From Chromera velia (Eukaryota; Sar; Chromeraceae), in assembly GCA_018398765.1 (NCBI GenBank), contig JAHBMJ010001032.1, positions 1 to 36,883 of the forward strand: a stretch of 36,883 nt of DNA, written 5' to 3'. Positions within the stretch are counted from its first letter, which is position 1, and every line of letters begins with the position of its first letter. Shown piece after piece: positions 11,201-23,452 of the stretch. The notes below the pieces were generated by a model. It was not told the DNA's origin. It was given only the letters and a program-made list of their open reading frames with translations, and made no database searches. The translations under genes were made by a program, and so were the position numbers.

Positions 11201-13848
11201 ATGCTTCCTGCTGCTGCTACACCCAAGAGAATAGGTCAGCTCAGGTCGCGCCTTTTCGGTTTGTCAGATCCCATTGCAACACCCGAAATGGCGACTTACA
11301 CCCCTCCCTCTGTCGATCTTAACGAACCTGCTGGGGAAATTGCCGAGCCAGCGACACACCTTGGGGCCAATGTTGCTGGTGCCCAAGACGAAATGATCGA
11401 CATGGCACGAGGATCTGTTGAAGGAGGGGTTGTTCAAGGCGCAGTGCCTGACCTGCCACCGTACGAAAACTTCCGTGTGGGGTCCATCTCCGCTCAGCCC
11501 GGAGACCTCCTCCAGCAGCCCCTGCAACTTCAACTTGCGGGGTCTATACTCCCCGTCGACACGTTTTTCCTGTTTGTCAACCCGAGCTCGGGGGGGAATC
11601 AGGCAGGAACGTTCACATCTGCAGGGGTCGAGACTCTAATCTTTAAACACCCCGCCCCTGCGCAGGTTCATATCTTCGATATTACTGAGGGCCAGCACGG
11701 TGACAAACCCGGATTCCGAAAGCTGAAAGCAGAAGTAGCATCAGTGGCTGCCGCAACCCCCGCAGGCACGCAGCCCCGCCGTGTGCGTTGTCTTGCAGCA
11801 GGAGGAGACGGCACTGTCCTGTGGGCTCTGAGCGAGTTGGAGGCCCACGGTGTTGCTTTGGACTCTGTGGCTGTGGGTGTGATTCCATACGGTACAGGGA
11901 ATGATTTCAGTCGAGCACTGGGGTGGGTCTCGTCCCGCACTGCCCGTGCGTGGGCAGAGGCGGCCCTCCACTTTCGTGCTCTGTTGACCCGCTGGCTGCA
12001 TGCAGAGGTGACTAGGTTTGACCTCTGGAATGTCGAAGTTCACATCCAACAGGGGGGGTCGATCCAGAAGATTGATTCGAAAACTAGGAAAAAGAAGAAA
12101 CTGCTGGATACCGACAACACCCCCATTCTTACCAAATCCTCGACGTTCTGCAACTACTTCAGTTGCGGTTTTGAATCCAAGGTCGGGATTGGGTTTGATA
12201 GGAACAGGAAGAAGTCTGCGCTTGCGAACAAGATGGTGTACATGACGGAGGGAATGAAAAAAATGTACTGCTGCCATTCGATCATGAAGATCGATGAGAT
12301 CTTCGAGAAGATGGTCAAAAAGAACAGTGATGGAACGGAGGAGGTGGTGTTTATGGGGGTGGAGCACGGGAAGCATGCAGCACAGAGCAAGGATGACACA
12401 GCCCATCCCTACTTTGCCAAGCAGCCGGTGAGTCTGGTTGCGATCAACATTGGTTCCATGATGGGGGGATGCGATGTGTGGAGGAATGCGGGGAGGAAGG
12501 TGAACCTGAAGAACGTCGACAAGGCCACTGTGGAGAAACTCAAGTCGTCACCGCAGGTCAGGGGAAGAAAGAGGAAAGGGGGGTGATTTGCATGAAGAAA
12601 GAAGGTTTGGCACCCTTGTTGGTCTTTTTTGTCGTTTACGATTCCTCCATTTTTCTTGTTTTCCTTCTGCCTCTGTCTTCATCACCTCCGTGTCCCTAGT
12701 TCCGACTCCACGGCCAAGAAGGGAACAAACAAGGTTTGGTTGGTTGTCTTTTTGGTTGTGCTCTCTGCGGCAAGGATCTCTCTGGTTTCGCTTTCTGTTG
12801 GGAGGATCCTCCATTGGCCTCTACTTCCATTACTTTGTTCTCTGCTTCCCGCCGTTAAATTGGATGTCACACTTTTCTTTCACTCTCTCCCCCAGCCGGT
12901 TCCTGGCCAAATCCCTTTTTTTGTCCTTTTTGTTTGCTAGGCCTCTTTTTTCTACCTCTTGCCTCCTCTGCCCTCTTCGACTAGCGCAGTGAGATGATTT
13001 GCTTTCTTTTGCAGGATTCATTTTTGCTTCTTTTCTTCTTCGTATTCAACGTCCGCTTTTGGGTTGCGCTTGTCCCCTTTTTATCTGTTTCTTTTTTCTT
13101 CTGGCGGCCGTTCAGTAGTGAATTTTGATTTTTTCTTCCTGTGCGTCTTGTGTTTTCTTTGTGAAATGTTTTCATCCTCCCTCTGTGTCCTTTTTGGCTC
13201 TGTCATTTTGTCATGTTTCTCCTGGGTTCGTGCTCTGACGTTTGCTTGCCGGATTTGATCTGTTTGCAGAACATGGGAGACAAGCAGTTGGAGTTCATCA
13301 CCTTCCCTTCAGGGTCTGCCTTCGGGATGGAGCAGGTCCGCGCGAGTGCCCTTCCCTTCCTGTGTCATTCGCAAGAGTTCTGAAATGGCGCGACAGGCAT
13401 GTGACTTGAGGAGGTTGTTTCGCAACAAGAAGATCAAATAGACAGCTTGAAGCCGCCTTTTTTATGTGTATGTATAGCCAGGCAGAGACGAACAGAGTGA
13501 CAAATGGGCACATTGAGAAACGAATGCGATGGGAGTATGGTATTTGCAGGGTTGACGGGAAGACCCAGACGAATTCGATTCTACCTCTTCCATTGACTCC
13601 TGCAGGTGTTCCCGGGACAGGGCTACCGAGTGCATCAGGGCCCCGGTCCGTGGGAATTAACATTCAGGCGGGATCTGGGGGATACGCGTGTGTACATTCA
13701 GATCGATGGCGAGTTCTATCAGTTGGATCACCCTGACAGGATCCTCCTGAGACACGACAAGCAGGTCAACGTGCTCGATGCATCAGAGAAGAAAATCCCG
13801 AAGAAAATCACCAAGGCGGAGGTTGCAAAGTTTGAGAAGGAGTCGTAG
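11201..13848 (+). CDS. Diacylglycerol kinase (DAGKc + DAGKa domains)
   Basis: The enzyme phosphorylates diacylglycerol with ATP to phosphatidic acid, linking lipid second-messenger pools. Exons are 11201-12556, 13270-13335 and 13606-13848, joined in phase 0 by introns of 713 and 270 nt; the product is 554 aa. An alternative ATG at 11288 (MATYTPPSVD) has the better start context and gives 525 aa. Catalytic-domain motifs counted from that ATG are FLFVNPSSGG (about 94-103), the nucleotide-binding GGDGT (about 172-176) and GVIPYGTGNDFSRALGW (about 197-213). The accessory domain follows: a Phe-Ser-Cys-Gly-Phe-Glu segment, then LEFITFPSGSAFGMEQ across exon 2, then PWELTFRRD and QIDGEFYQL in exon 3. 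The C-terminus is lysine-rich. No C1, PH or EF-hand domain is visible in this model, so membrane recruitment would differ from animal types unless upstream exons exist. Confidence 0.9.
12557..13269 (+). other. Intron 1 of the kinase gene
   Basis: This 713-nt intron runs from GTCAGG to TTTGCAG. It is strongly pyrimidine-rich on the coding strand. It contains no exon or RNA gene that I can support. Confidence 0.75.
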
Positions 13849-15320
13849 AAGTCGGGGGGGGGAGATATGCAGGAGGGCAGAGACTATCTTCCGCATGTGC
13901 TCTGAGCATTTCAGGTGGGGACGTGCCCGCCTTCGTGTACATTTGATCTTAATTTGCATTTTTCTGGATGTTTGGCGTTCGTCACCAGACCTGTCCTTTA
14001 GCGACTGCTCCTTGAGACCATATCCGGAAGATCCGGCAAGACGGGGGACTGGTTTTGGAGTGATAGTGAGCAAAAAGCTCCTTCTCTGCCCCTCCATGCG
14101 AATCCTCGAAAAGAGATGTCAATATTCTCCATCGCTCCGCCCGCCTTGTCTCGTTCATAGACCATTCATGTGGTGTGAGGGCCTATCAGTGGGGAATCGG
14201 GTCCCAGTCACACGGGTTCAGATCTAAGTGTGAGGGCTTCGATGAAAGTTTTAGAGGGCGGGTTCGCATCTGTTTGAAGGGAACAGGATCCAGACGGCTG
14301 ACTGAGGTGCCAGTCCAGCCAGCCGTCGGTGCATGTACTGACTGCTTGAGTATCTGAGAGTACTATGATAGTAACGGGGCATAAGTTAAACGATGGAGGA
14401 GGGTTCGAACCCTTTCTTGTTGCGCGCGCCAACTTGACCGGCGACTTAATTAACTTGACTGCGGTTGCTTGTATTTAGTTCATTTCCATGTGCGATAAGC
14501 TGCGGGTCGCACTGGCAGGCTCTGATGTTCTACTAGTAGCTGATGTTTATGTGCAGTGGTGTCTAGAGTGTTGTCAATTTGTGGCTTAATCTGTGGCGCA
14601 GCGAATGTTTTGATGATTACAATACAGTCTCAACACTGGTTTGCGCGCATGCATCATGATATTATCTAGGATATTATCTGCCATATGGCAGCTATATACT
14701 AATAATATGTACTAGCTACTATGCTACCTAAAGGTTTACTAACTTTCGCATGTGCGGCATGATGTGGCCCATACTTAATTGGCTGTTTTATTGCTTTTTT
14801 GGATCATTCCGTACTTAATTGATTACAGTTTGCCTAGTAGTTTGCTTGCATAAAAAATGTCTCTCACAACAGCCTTGCTCCTTTGGATTTTGCCTTTTAT
14901 CATCATCATCCGAGTTATTCATTATTTAATAATGAAGGAATGGATTACTATAGCCGTCGCATATAAAACAATAAACATTGATACGTTATATTATGACAAC
15001 ATAGCAATCAATATTTAAAAAAGAATCAAATTTATAGTATCATAATGCTTCAATGAATCATATATTCACTTCATTCTTCATTCTTCTTCTTCTTCATTAT
15101 TTAGTAACCAAATGATTGGACTAGTAATTTAATGATTAGGCTAGTCAGTGGGAGAGAGCGCCAACCAGTTTATTGCGGATCAATATTGATATGTCTCTTT
15201 ACTACATTTCACTACCAGAATTGTTAATCATGAGTGCATGCTTTTCCCTTTTCAAGTTCCAAATCGTTTTAAATCTTCGTCACAAAGCTGCAGTTTTTGC
15301 TGTGGTTCCCCCTAAAAAAA
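13849..15320. other. Convergent spacer between genes B and C, with AT-rich island
   Basis: This holds the 3' regions of the kinase gene (plus) and the LCCL gene (minus). The first 600 bases have mixed composition. From about 14460 to 15200 the sequence becomes AT-rich, with repeated ACTTAATT motifs and TTCATTATTTA-type stretches near 14925 and 15095. No open frame with domain-like content was found on either strand. Confidence 0.5.
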
Positions 15321-18300
15321 TCAGCAAGGAAGCGAAACAACGCTCAGCTTCGAAAAGTCCGCAACACCGAGAGCGAAGAGGCCCACGGTTCCAGACTTGA
15401 AGGGCCCAGTCTCTCCAGCGATGCTGTACGAGAGAGTGGGCTTCCCGTCGATGGTCACGGCAATGTCGTTGGCCTTCACCGTGATTGAAACGGCTCTTGC
15501 TCCGGCAACCGGCAGTTCCTTCTCTGCCACGGCCACACCCTTTCCGTCGGCGCGCTTGATGAGCTTCACCCCTGTCGATTCGAGGAGCACGAGGTACATG
15601 TTGTTAAGGTCGTGCACCCTGAAAGCGATCCCGGCAGGAGATGCGGAAGCTGCAAGAGCAATCGAGGGAGGAGCAGTCAGAATGCACCCGGCAGTGTTTG
15701 AACGATTGAGGCGGAGGGCGCTTCTGTGACCCGACTTACAAATGTCCACGTCTATCTTCGTGTTGAAGAATCGCTTGTGTGCGGCAACGAGCAGGGGGCC
15801 GAGGCCAAGGTCCTTTCGAGGGTCTGCGGAGAAAGATAAGCGGAAATGTGAAGTCGCGAAAGAAGAAAGTAAACTTGTGTCAACTGAAAGAAGTACCCGA
15901 CAGTCCCAACTCACCTGTCAGAACGTGCACAGTGGACCTGGAAGCAATGGAGGGCTTCTCGGGGTCGAACGCGAAGCGCTGCTCACCGACAACCTTCTTC
16001 GAAGGCGGTGTGAGGAGATTGAAGTTCGCGGAGATCACATCCGAGGGCTTTCCCGCAAAGTCAGAAAGCGCAAAGCCCTTGTGGCCAACGCTGGCCGTCG
16101 CTGCGATCTGTTTCTTCTCCTTGTCTTGAGAGGCAGAAGCGTACATGTCGACCGCTTGAAGGTCCAGGGTATGGACTGTCTCGAGCAGATCGGCGGCCTT
16201 CTCTGCCAGATCAGCTGCGGAAGAGGGGAGGAGGGAGGGTGAGCTCCGGTGATCTCAGGAGACCCAACGCTCACGAGAGGGAAGGTCAGACGGGCCGAAC
16301 TTGGAGCGTCACTACCGACCGGCACGGGACTCCTGTGTCTTGAAGTAGGAGAGGGGCACCTTCATGGAGTCACGAGCGCCAACGAGCACTCGGGTGGCAT
16401 CCTCAACTTTTGAGTTCACGGAGGAGTGGTCGACTCCTGCGGCCTGTTCTTGCAAGGGGCACACGGCAATGATCTGTGCAGAAGGATTACCTGATTGAGA
16501 TTGGGAAATCCAGAGAGAGTCTACGTACCATCAACTCCATCATGCCCACCACCTGATCAACGACCGCCTTGTTGCCATTGTCTGGAGCCGCGGAAGCTCT
16601 TCCAATCGTGAGGGAAGACTTCTTCTCGAGAAGCGACATTTGGAGAAGAGACACGGGAGGAGGAGCTTGCTGAAAGATATCCATAGGGCAGTCCTTCAGC
16701 ACCTTTGAGATCGTGAAAGCCCTTTCGTCGGCTTCAGCCTTCTCGATGCTCTTTGCAGTGATCCCGTTCTTCTCGAAGTCTCCTCTGTAGTGGGTGCGTC
16801 CCTTCTCAGTGCTGACCTGCGTGAAGAAGCGTCAGGTGAAGGGAGGCAGAGGTGAACGGTACCCATGCTGAGCCCTGGCGACTGCGAGTTTGCACTGGGG
16901 GGCTTACCGTGAAGGTCCCTCCGAGATCTGAAATGGCGCCCTCAAAAATGGCAGCGGCACAAATCGAGCTCTCCGGGGAGTAGATGTCCTGCAAGCGAGC
17001 AGGTGACCAGCTGATGGGACCACAGAAGAGCCTTCGCAAAGTGTCTAGTTGCTGGGTCCATTCTGACCTTCCCGTAAACTGTCAAGCCCTCCTTTGCAAG
17101 ACAGCCCGCAGGACAGGTAACTGTGTAGGCGGTTCCGATAGACCCATCGAACAGCGCGTCAAACCCGGAGCCGAACTGGAAATCTGCTCAAAGGGTCAGT
17201 TGAAGAATCTGTTGGAGGGCTGATCAGCTGAGGAACAGCCAACATCAGCCAACAAGGTGGGAAAATGCCTACCCTTTGTGCAAGAGATCGCTGCAGAGGG
17301 AAGGGCCGCTTTGCTGCCGTAACTGTTAGAGGAGCACACCGCAGCAGCAATGTCCGTGGACTGGAGGTCGAAGTAGAAGGCTCCTTGATCACCGTATCCC
17401 AAGCCCACAGCGTTGACTTGAGAGCGGAAAGTCTGCAGATCGCAAGAGCACTCAGAAAAGACACTTTCCTCCCCAGGAGGTACCGATGGATAGACGGTGG
17501 GAGAGAAAAACGCGTCAGCTGACTTCAGGGCGCTCTGAGACTCCAAACGACTCAACGAAGTCCGTCAGGTCGGCTGCTCCAGTCGCAAGATCTCGGAAAG
17601 AGCCACTGGGCTCTCCGGCATCCGTATCGTAGTCGTAGGCAAGAGGAATGCCCTTCTTCTCAAGAAGGTTGAAACCCATGCTCTCGAGGGCCTTTTTGAT
17701 CACAAAGATCTGCTTGGGAGACTTCAGCACAAGAGGCTCGAGACCCAGCTCAGCGCAGTGGAATCTGCGAAGAAAACAGTCGACTTTGTCAGACTGATCT
17801 CAGACTGCGGAGCAGTCGAGAAAAGAGGATGCTGGCCAGACACACCTGACGTCCTCTACTGATTGAATCTTGTCGTGCAGGCTGGCACCTGGCTTGCGCC
17901 CAGCATTGTAGATGATGTAATCAGTCACCGCGTCCATGTCGCAGTAAGCCCTTATCGGAGAGGAGGCACACTTGGGAAGCAACCAATAAAACCCCGAGGC
18001 TGTGTGAGGAAACTTTGCCTTGATGTGGCCACACGATTCGGCTGCCAAATGTCGTGCGTCCCCGAGATGACCCTTCGACTTGCTGGTGCCTGCAGAAGGG
18101 CAAAGGGCTAAACCACTGAGGCCTGACCGATCCTGGCGACAAGGCGCGAGTCGTGCCGAACCCAACTCACCAAGCTTCACTTTCAAAGCTGCCATCTGCT
18201 CGATCTTCGCCTCGATCTTGTCCATCCTTTTCTCCTGTTCGTCCATGATTTCCTGCAGACCGGCAGCGATGTTCATCTGGCTTTCTGCAATCCGGTTTGC

Positions 18301-20732
18301 ACACTGTGACAGAGCTGTAGGTCTCTCTGACCGCAAAGTCCTTCTTCTGAGTTCCACAAGCGAACATGTCGCCTTTCTTCAACTCCAGCTCAGCAGTGTC
18401 GAGGGACAGAACTTGTTGTGCGGCCTTCACTTCGTCCTTCTGGGAGGCGATGGCTTTTGCAACTGCAGGATCGAACTCGACCGCCTGCTCCAAGAAGAAT
18501 TTGTCCCTCGCGTCGACGGACTCCCTTGCGGCTGCAAGGAGGCAGTGGACAAAGACACAAGACACTCAGGAAAAAGTTAGCGAGACAGACAGTCTGAAAG
18601 ACGAATAGACGATCTCCTCAGAGAGACTCGCAGCCGTGCTTCACCTTTGCAGGGCTCAATCACTGTGTCCAACTGATTGCTTAAGATCTGCACGAAAAGA
18701 GAGAGTCGATCGTGAATGTCACCAGAAACACCAGACACGACAGCTCTCTGAACACAAACACTCACCCGCAAGTTCTTGATGCCGTACACCCACGAGCCGC
18801 CGAAGCGCCCGAATTTCGGCGACGGCTGGACCATCACGACTTTCACCATCTGAGCCGCCTCTCCACCGAGATCATCAGACGTGACGTTCAAGGGGTTTGA
18901 CTGCACTGAGGCCTTAAGATTCCAGTTGACCTGAGGAGGAAGAAGCACTCTACATGGTGAGCTGCAGGACTGTTGAAGATGGAGAGCAAGGAGACCAGGG
19001 CTGCAGTCAACTGACGCCGTCGTCGGATGTGAAGATCTCGTAAGCGAGTGGTGGAAATTCCCAGTCGATTTCCGCGCGAGAAACGGAGTGGCCTTGACCT
19101 GAATGAATCGACAAGGTGAAGGGTCAAAGCCGAATGTCAGACGAAAGGTACTGGAGGGGCCCTGCTGCGTCTGTCCTTACCGTTCTGGAGGTCGACCGTC
19201 ATTTCCACACGGGAGCGCTTGTCCGAATCCAACAGAGTAGAAGCCCAGTAGGTGTCCTTGCCGTCGAGGGCGAGCTCAGGGCCGTGTCCCTCTGAGCTTG
19301 AGTCAGCGGTCGCCTTCTTCTTTTCCGCAAGGTCGAGGAATCCTGCCTTGACGCCTCTCTGGCTGAGGCACATCGAGCCATCCGCGGCCAACAGACGGAG
19401 CTGGTTTGTGGGATCGAGCTTGAAACTGGAGCGGCCATCATTTTCCCGCAGCGCAGCAAGGCAGCTTTGCAGTACGAGCTTCTCCCCGTCGAGCGCATTC
19501 CCAGAAGGCACTGTGACGCAAAGAGGAGGCTCGGAGCGGACTGCTTGAATCTGGTTGGTGTGCGTGAACTTGAACAGTTCTCTTCCATCTCCACTGGCCA
19601 TCGCCTGCAACATGGAAAGGTGACGGCAACGCAGCAAGTGTGCGAAGCCTTATCCCGAACCGTAACCAGCTGACCCCTGCCTACGGTTCGACGAGGTGTT
19701 CACTGAGGACGACCCAACCCCCAATGACTGCGAGACTGACTGCTGTGCAACTATCCAGCTCTAGTCGAGTCCCCTCAACGTTGCTCTTTCCTCCAGCCAC
19801 TTGAAGGCAGAGCTCTTCATCAGAGGAGATTCCGGAGACAATCATGTTGACGGGCTCGCCGCCTCCGATCACCGACACCATGTTGATGCCGAAGTAGCCT
19901 TCGCTGATCATCAAAGGCTCTTTCATGTCGATGCGAAAGGCGCGAATCATGCTCGGGTGCTCAAAGAGGAGGTCACTTTGAAAGGCGACTTCACTCCTTC
20001 CGATGGTTGTCCAGTCCTTTGCGATGATGGGGGTGTCGGAATCAACGGGGTAGACAATGACCTGCAACGTCCAGCCCGGAAGTTAAGCTTTGCCTTTCAC
20101 ACAAGAGCAGCACTGATGTTCCCGATGCCTTTTCTTGTGGATTGTGCCTGTTGGAAGTCGCCTCCATCTCTCACCGACCTTTACAAGGCGGGGTGCATAC
20201 ACCCACGAGACCCGAATTCTGCAAACGTTGAGAAGTCCGTTTCAAGTAGCGAGCTTTCATGACGAAAGGAGCCAGCCGATCTGTTGACACACACCCGGCA
20301 ACTCGGCGTTTGCCTTCCAATGTGCCGCTCCACGACACGACATCGGATCCGTGACCGGCGTCAGAGCACCTGCACGTAGCAAGAAAGACCGTGTTCTTTG
20401 GGAAGTCGCCCTTCTGAAAACATTCCAAAACGACAGAGAAATTCACGTACCAGTACTCTGTCCCAGGGGTGATCGCGTTTTTGGCGTTGAACTCCAGGGC
20501 ATATGACGGAGCAGCACATTCCGTGATCTTGATGAAAGACGAAGGAGCCTGAGCGCAAAGGGACGGTAGTTTGGCTGAACAGAGATCCATCGGTCTACCC
20601 AAAGGATCCGAAGGGCTTCCGCACAGAATCGAAGCTGCTGACCGGTCCTGTGTCAATGCGTGATCGCAAGTTGCGATTGGCTCCCGCTGAGACCAGGCTC
20701 AGGAGAACCGAAAGCAGGAAGCACCGATTCAT
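15321..20732 (-). CDS. LCCL/lectin adhesive-like secreted protein (CCp1/CCp2-type LAP)
   Basis: Twenty-one exons give about 1,217 aa: 20732-20643, 20548-20451, 20369-20295, 20218-20179, 20061-19741, 19604-19181, 19098-19016, 18930-18766, 18687-18645, 18531-18358, 18314-18171, 18089-17846, 17764-17524, 17432-17273, 17183-17068, 16988-16908, 16816-16529, 16473-16320, 16214-15915, 15823-15740, 15649-15321. Order of domains: signal peptide (MNRCFLLSVLLSLVSAGA); discoidin/F5-8C (ALEFNAKN to YFGINMVSVIGG); ricin-B lectin (EELCLQVAGG, CVTVPSGNALDGEKLVLQSC); second discoidin (ALDGKDTYWAS, EIFTSDDG, GSWVYGIKNLR); a helical linker; a neurexin-collagen-like segment (SGFYWLLPKC, PIRAYCDMD); LCCL (YTVTCPAGC, LTVYGK, SSICAAAIFEGAISDLGG); and a C-terminal jelly-roll/levanase-like lectin. 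This order matches Plasmodium CCp1/CCp2, surface proteins of sexual stages. All phases agree. Only the junction of exons 10 and 11 is doubtful: the best model needs a 43-nt intron. Confidence 0.9.
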
Positions 20733-21533
20733 GGCTCGAGAGAAACCCGAAGCCGCTCAGAACTGTTTCAAGAAACTAGTTTGCCGCTTCTGCAACCCTG
20801 CGAGCAAACTTTTCAAACCTCTGAAGCGAATCGGGTGCCCAGCGAGCAGGCTCTATATAACGGACGAGCCAAAGTTTTCGAATGACTTTGGTGCTGAAAT
20901 TTTGTGCGTCTCGGTCGATCGAATCGCAGTCTGTATCGCCATCAGTTCTTCAAATATTAATCTGTATTGATCATTATTGATTTAAATTTAATAATGAATT
21001 TACGATTTAATTTCTGTATGCAATCGATATTTCTGTATGCATGTATACTTTTGAAAATCTGTACATCGCTTTTCTGTATCGCTCCATTTTTTGATTACAA
21101 ATCGTAATTATATATAATTGATTACTTAAATTCAAATAATTACAAAGTTCTCATACAGTAAGCCCGTATACTGTATATATGCCATTTTGCATTTTTTAAT
21201 CTAATTATTTTTACGCGTGCATGCACGCGCGACGATCGAATTATAACGTTTAATTCACACGTGCAGGGGCAGCTGGACTGGTCTTCTTTCTCCCAACGTC
21301 CATCATCTCTGCCTTTGACTTGCATGACATTCAACAAGCAAAGAGATTCAAACATTCAGCCCCGAGATCTAGACGTTCTTCAGACAGTAGACGACTGGCC
21401 TGCGTTTGTTGTTCTTTTCTCTGCACTATCCTTCGGACGATCGGACAGTGCTTGCCTGTGTATCGCTCGTACCAGTCAAGTGCAAGTCTCTCCTTCGTCA
21501 GCGCTGTAACTCACTCAGTTCCTTTCCGCCAAC
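20733..21533. other. Divergent spacer between genes C and D, with AT-rich island
   Basis: The sequence between the start codons of the two secreted-protein genes must carry both promoters. About 20950-21250 is AT-rich with near-palindromic ATTTAAATTTAATAA-like stretches and several copies of TTGATTA (about 20976, 21093, 21118). No convincing coding exon was seen. Confidence 0.45.
20853..20859 (-). promoter_or_regulatory. Possible TATA-like element of gene C
   Basis: TTATATAG on the minus strand lies about 120 bases upstream of the gene C start codon. Because the motif is nearly symmetric it could equally serve the plus strand. No transcript start is known, so this is a weak positional guess. 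Confidence 0.25.
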
Positions 21534-23420
21534 ATGCCGAAGCTTCGAATGATCCTCGCAGCCACGGCCTGCGCTGCCGTCTTCACGCCATCCAGCTCCT
21601 GCAGTGACTGCGGAGACTTCCCTCAGGGACAGGATCCGATGCTGGAGAAATTTGACAAGCTGGGAGCAGATGAGAGTATGCCTACACCCGAGTGAGTTTC
21701 CTTCAGGCCCCCCACCTTCTGGCGCTCTCTCCCTTTCCGAGTCTTCTCTTCCTGTTTTCCGGCCACTTCTTGATAGCGCGAGTGGTGTTCCTTCTATCCT
21801 GAATGTTCGTTTTTGACAGGTACACCGATACACCCCAAGAGAAAACTCTCGACACGTCCTTTGACATTTTTCCGCACCAGAAACAAAGGGAAAAAATCCT
21901 GACACTCTCAAAGTATCTTATCACACTTGAGGAGTCTTCAAAGTCACTGAACTCGTCAAGTGAATCTGTTTTGGGGGGGATGGTGTCGTCTGCACATCTG
22001 TATCGGTTGAGGAGACATGACTGTCCGAGACAGTACAAAATGCATGAAGTCCTCTCGTCTTTCTTTCTTTTCTGTGCAGCAAAATGGCAGAGGTCCTCGG
22101 TCTGTCCCCTGCGGAAGTTCAGAGTGCTCTTGCGGAGGCCGAGAAGGACGAAGCTGAGCACCCCACTTCTTTCCTGGAGACTCAGGCCTCGTATGGGTCA
22201 GCCTCCCTTGTAACTGTGGCAGCACTGTGAAACAGCTCCAGTTCTCCTTGTGTTGAGGCCCTTCCTGCATCCATGAATCCATGGCCCCACTTCAGCTCTT
22301 CATGTTTTGTTTTCCCGCTGTCTGGATTCAAAAATCGAACCGCTTGGGATTCCTGAGTAATCATGCTGGAGGCACGGTCTGCAGTGTATGCGTCTATACG
22401 GAACACCCAGGGAGAAAAGCAGATTGTGTACCAAAGCATGCGCAGGAACATTTGTAGAAGCCTCTTCTCCCATTGAATCTCCGCAGAGTGGCCCCTGTCT
22501 ACCCTGCTGGAGACGTCATCCAATTTGAACACCACCACCACATCGTCCCCGTTGACGCAGGTCGGCTGAGCCTCTTTCCCTTCCCCCCTGGTCTCTATTT
22601 CCCTTAGAGGTGCCTCTTTTTCTTTTGTTATACATCATGTTTTCCCCTATTGTCTTTTCATGCACATCCCTCCTCCGCCCCTTTGCTCTCCGGGAGAGTA
22701 CCCTCTTCCCCCCCCCCTCTCTCCCCTTCGTACGGCAGGTACGCTGGATGCTTTTGAACACCCTCTGTACTCTCCTTTCTCTTGCCTGCAGATGCCGCCA
22801 GCATCCAGGGCATGACCGGCTCTGACGGCGATAGGAAGCGCATCCGTGCTCACCTTCGCCGTGCATTTGCTGCCCAGCTGTCGCACTGGAGGAAGGCCAA
22901 GGCCGAGTCCCTCCTTGAGCAGGAGATCCAGAAGAAGATCCACGAGCGCCAGAGGTACCTCGATGAGTTGCTCACTCAGGTGCAGCTGCGCCACATCGCC
23001 AAGAAGCGCTGGCACGAGACCCTCACCCGCAAGTACAAGCAGTACATTGACCATCTTGAGAAGATGACAAAGAACATCGAAGAGTTGAACAAGGCTGAGG
23101 AGGCCCACCGTCGTCATCTCGAGATGGCTCAGCGTCAGCAGAAGCGCTGGGAGGCTCAGTGGTACAAGACTGCCCGCCTTAAGTTCGCCCTCGAGCAGTC
23201 CCTCCTCTCTCAGGAGGCCCTCAAGCGTCGCCAGCAGCGCCACCAGTCCAAGGCCGACGCCGCTGCCGCCGAGCAGGACTTCGCCATCAGAAAGCTCAAG
23301 GCAGCTGCCGAGGTCTACCAGCACGACATGGACGGTGCTCTCCTTGACAAGCAGCTTGATGCCACCCACAACCAGGAGGAGAAGTCTCTGCAGAACCTCG
23401 GTGCGTCAAACAGTCAAGCT

Positions 23421-23452
<32 letters not shown>

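Noticed and set aside
14340-14440. tRNA-like T-loop (GGGTTCGAACCC)
   Set aside because: The T-arm consensus is present, but I could not form an acceptor stem, D-arm and anticodon arm around it on either strand.
20295-20656. Single long open frame through the first discoidin region (161 codons)
   Set aside because: It reads through two introns. Splicing at 20450/20370 and 20294/20219 restores a clear discoidin sequence, whereas the unspliced frame does not.
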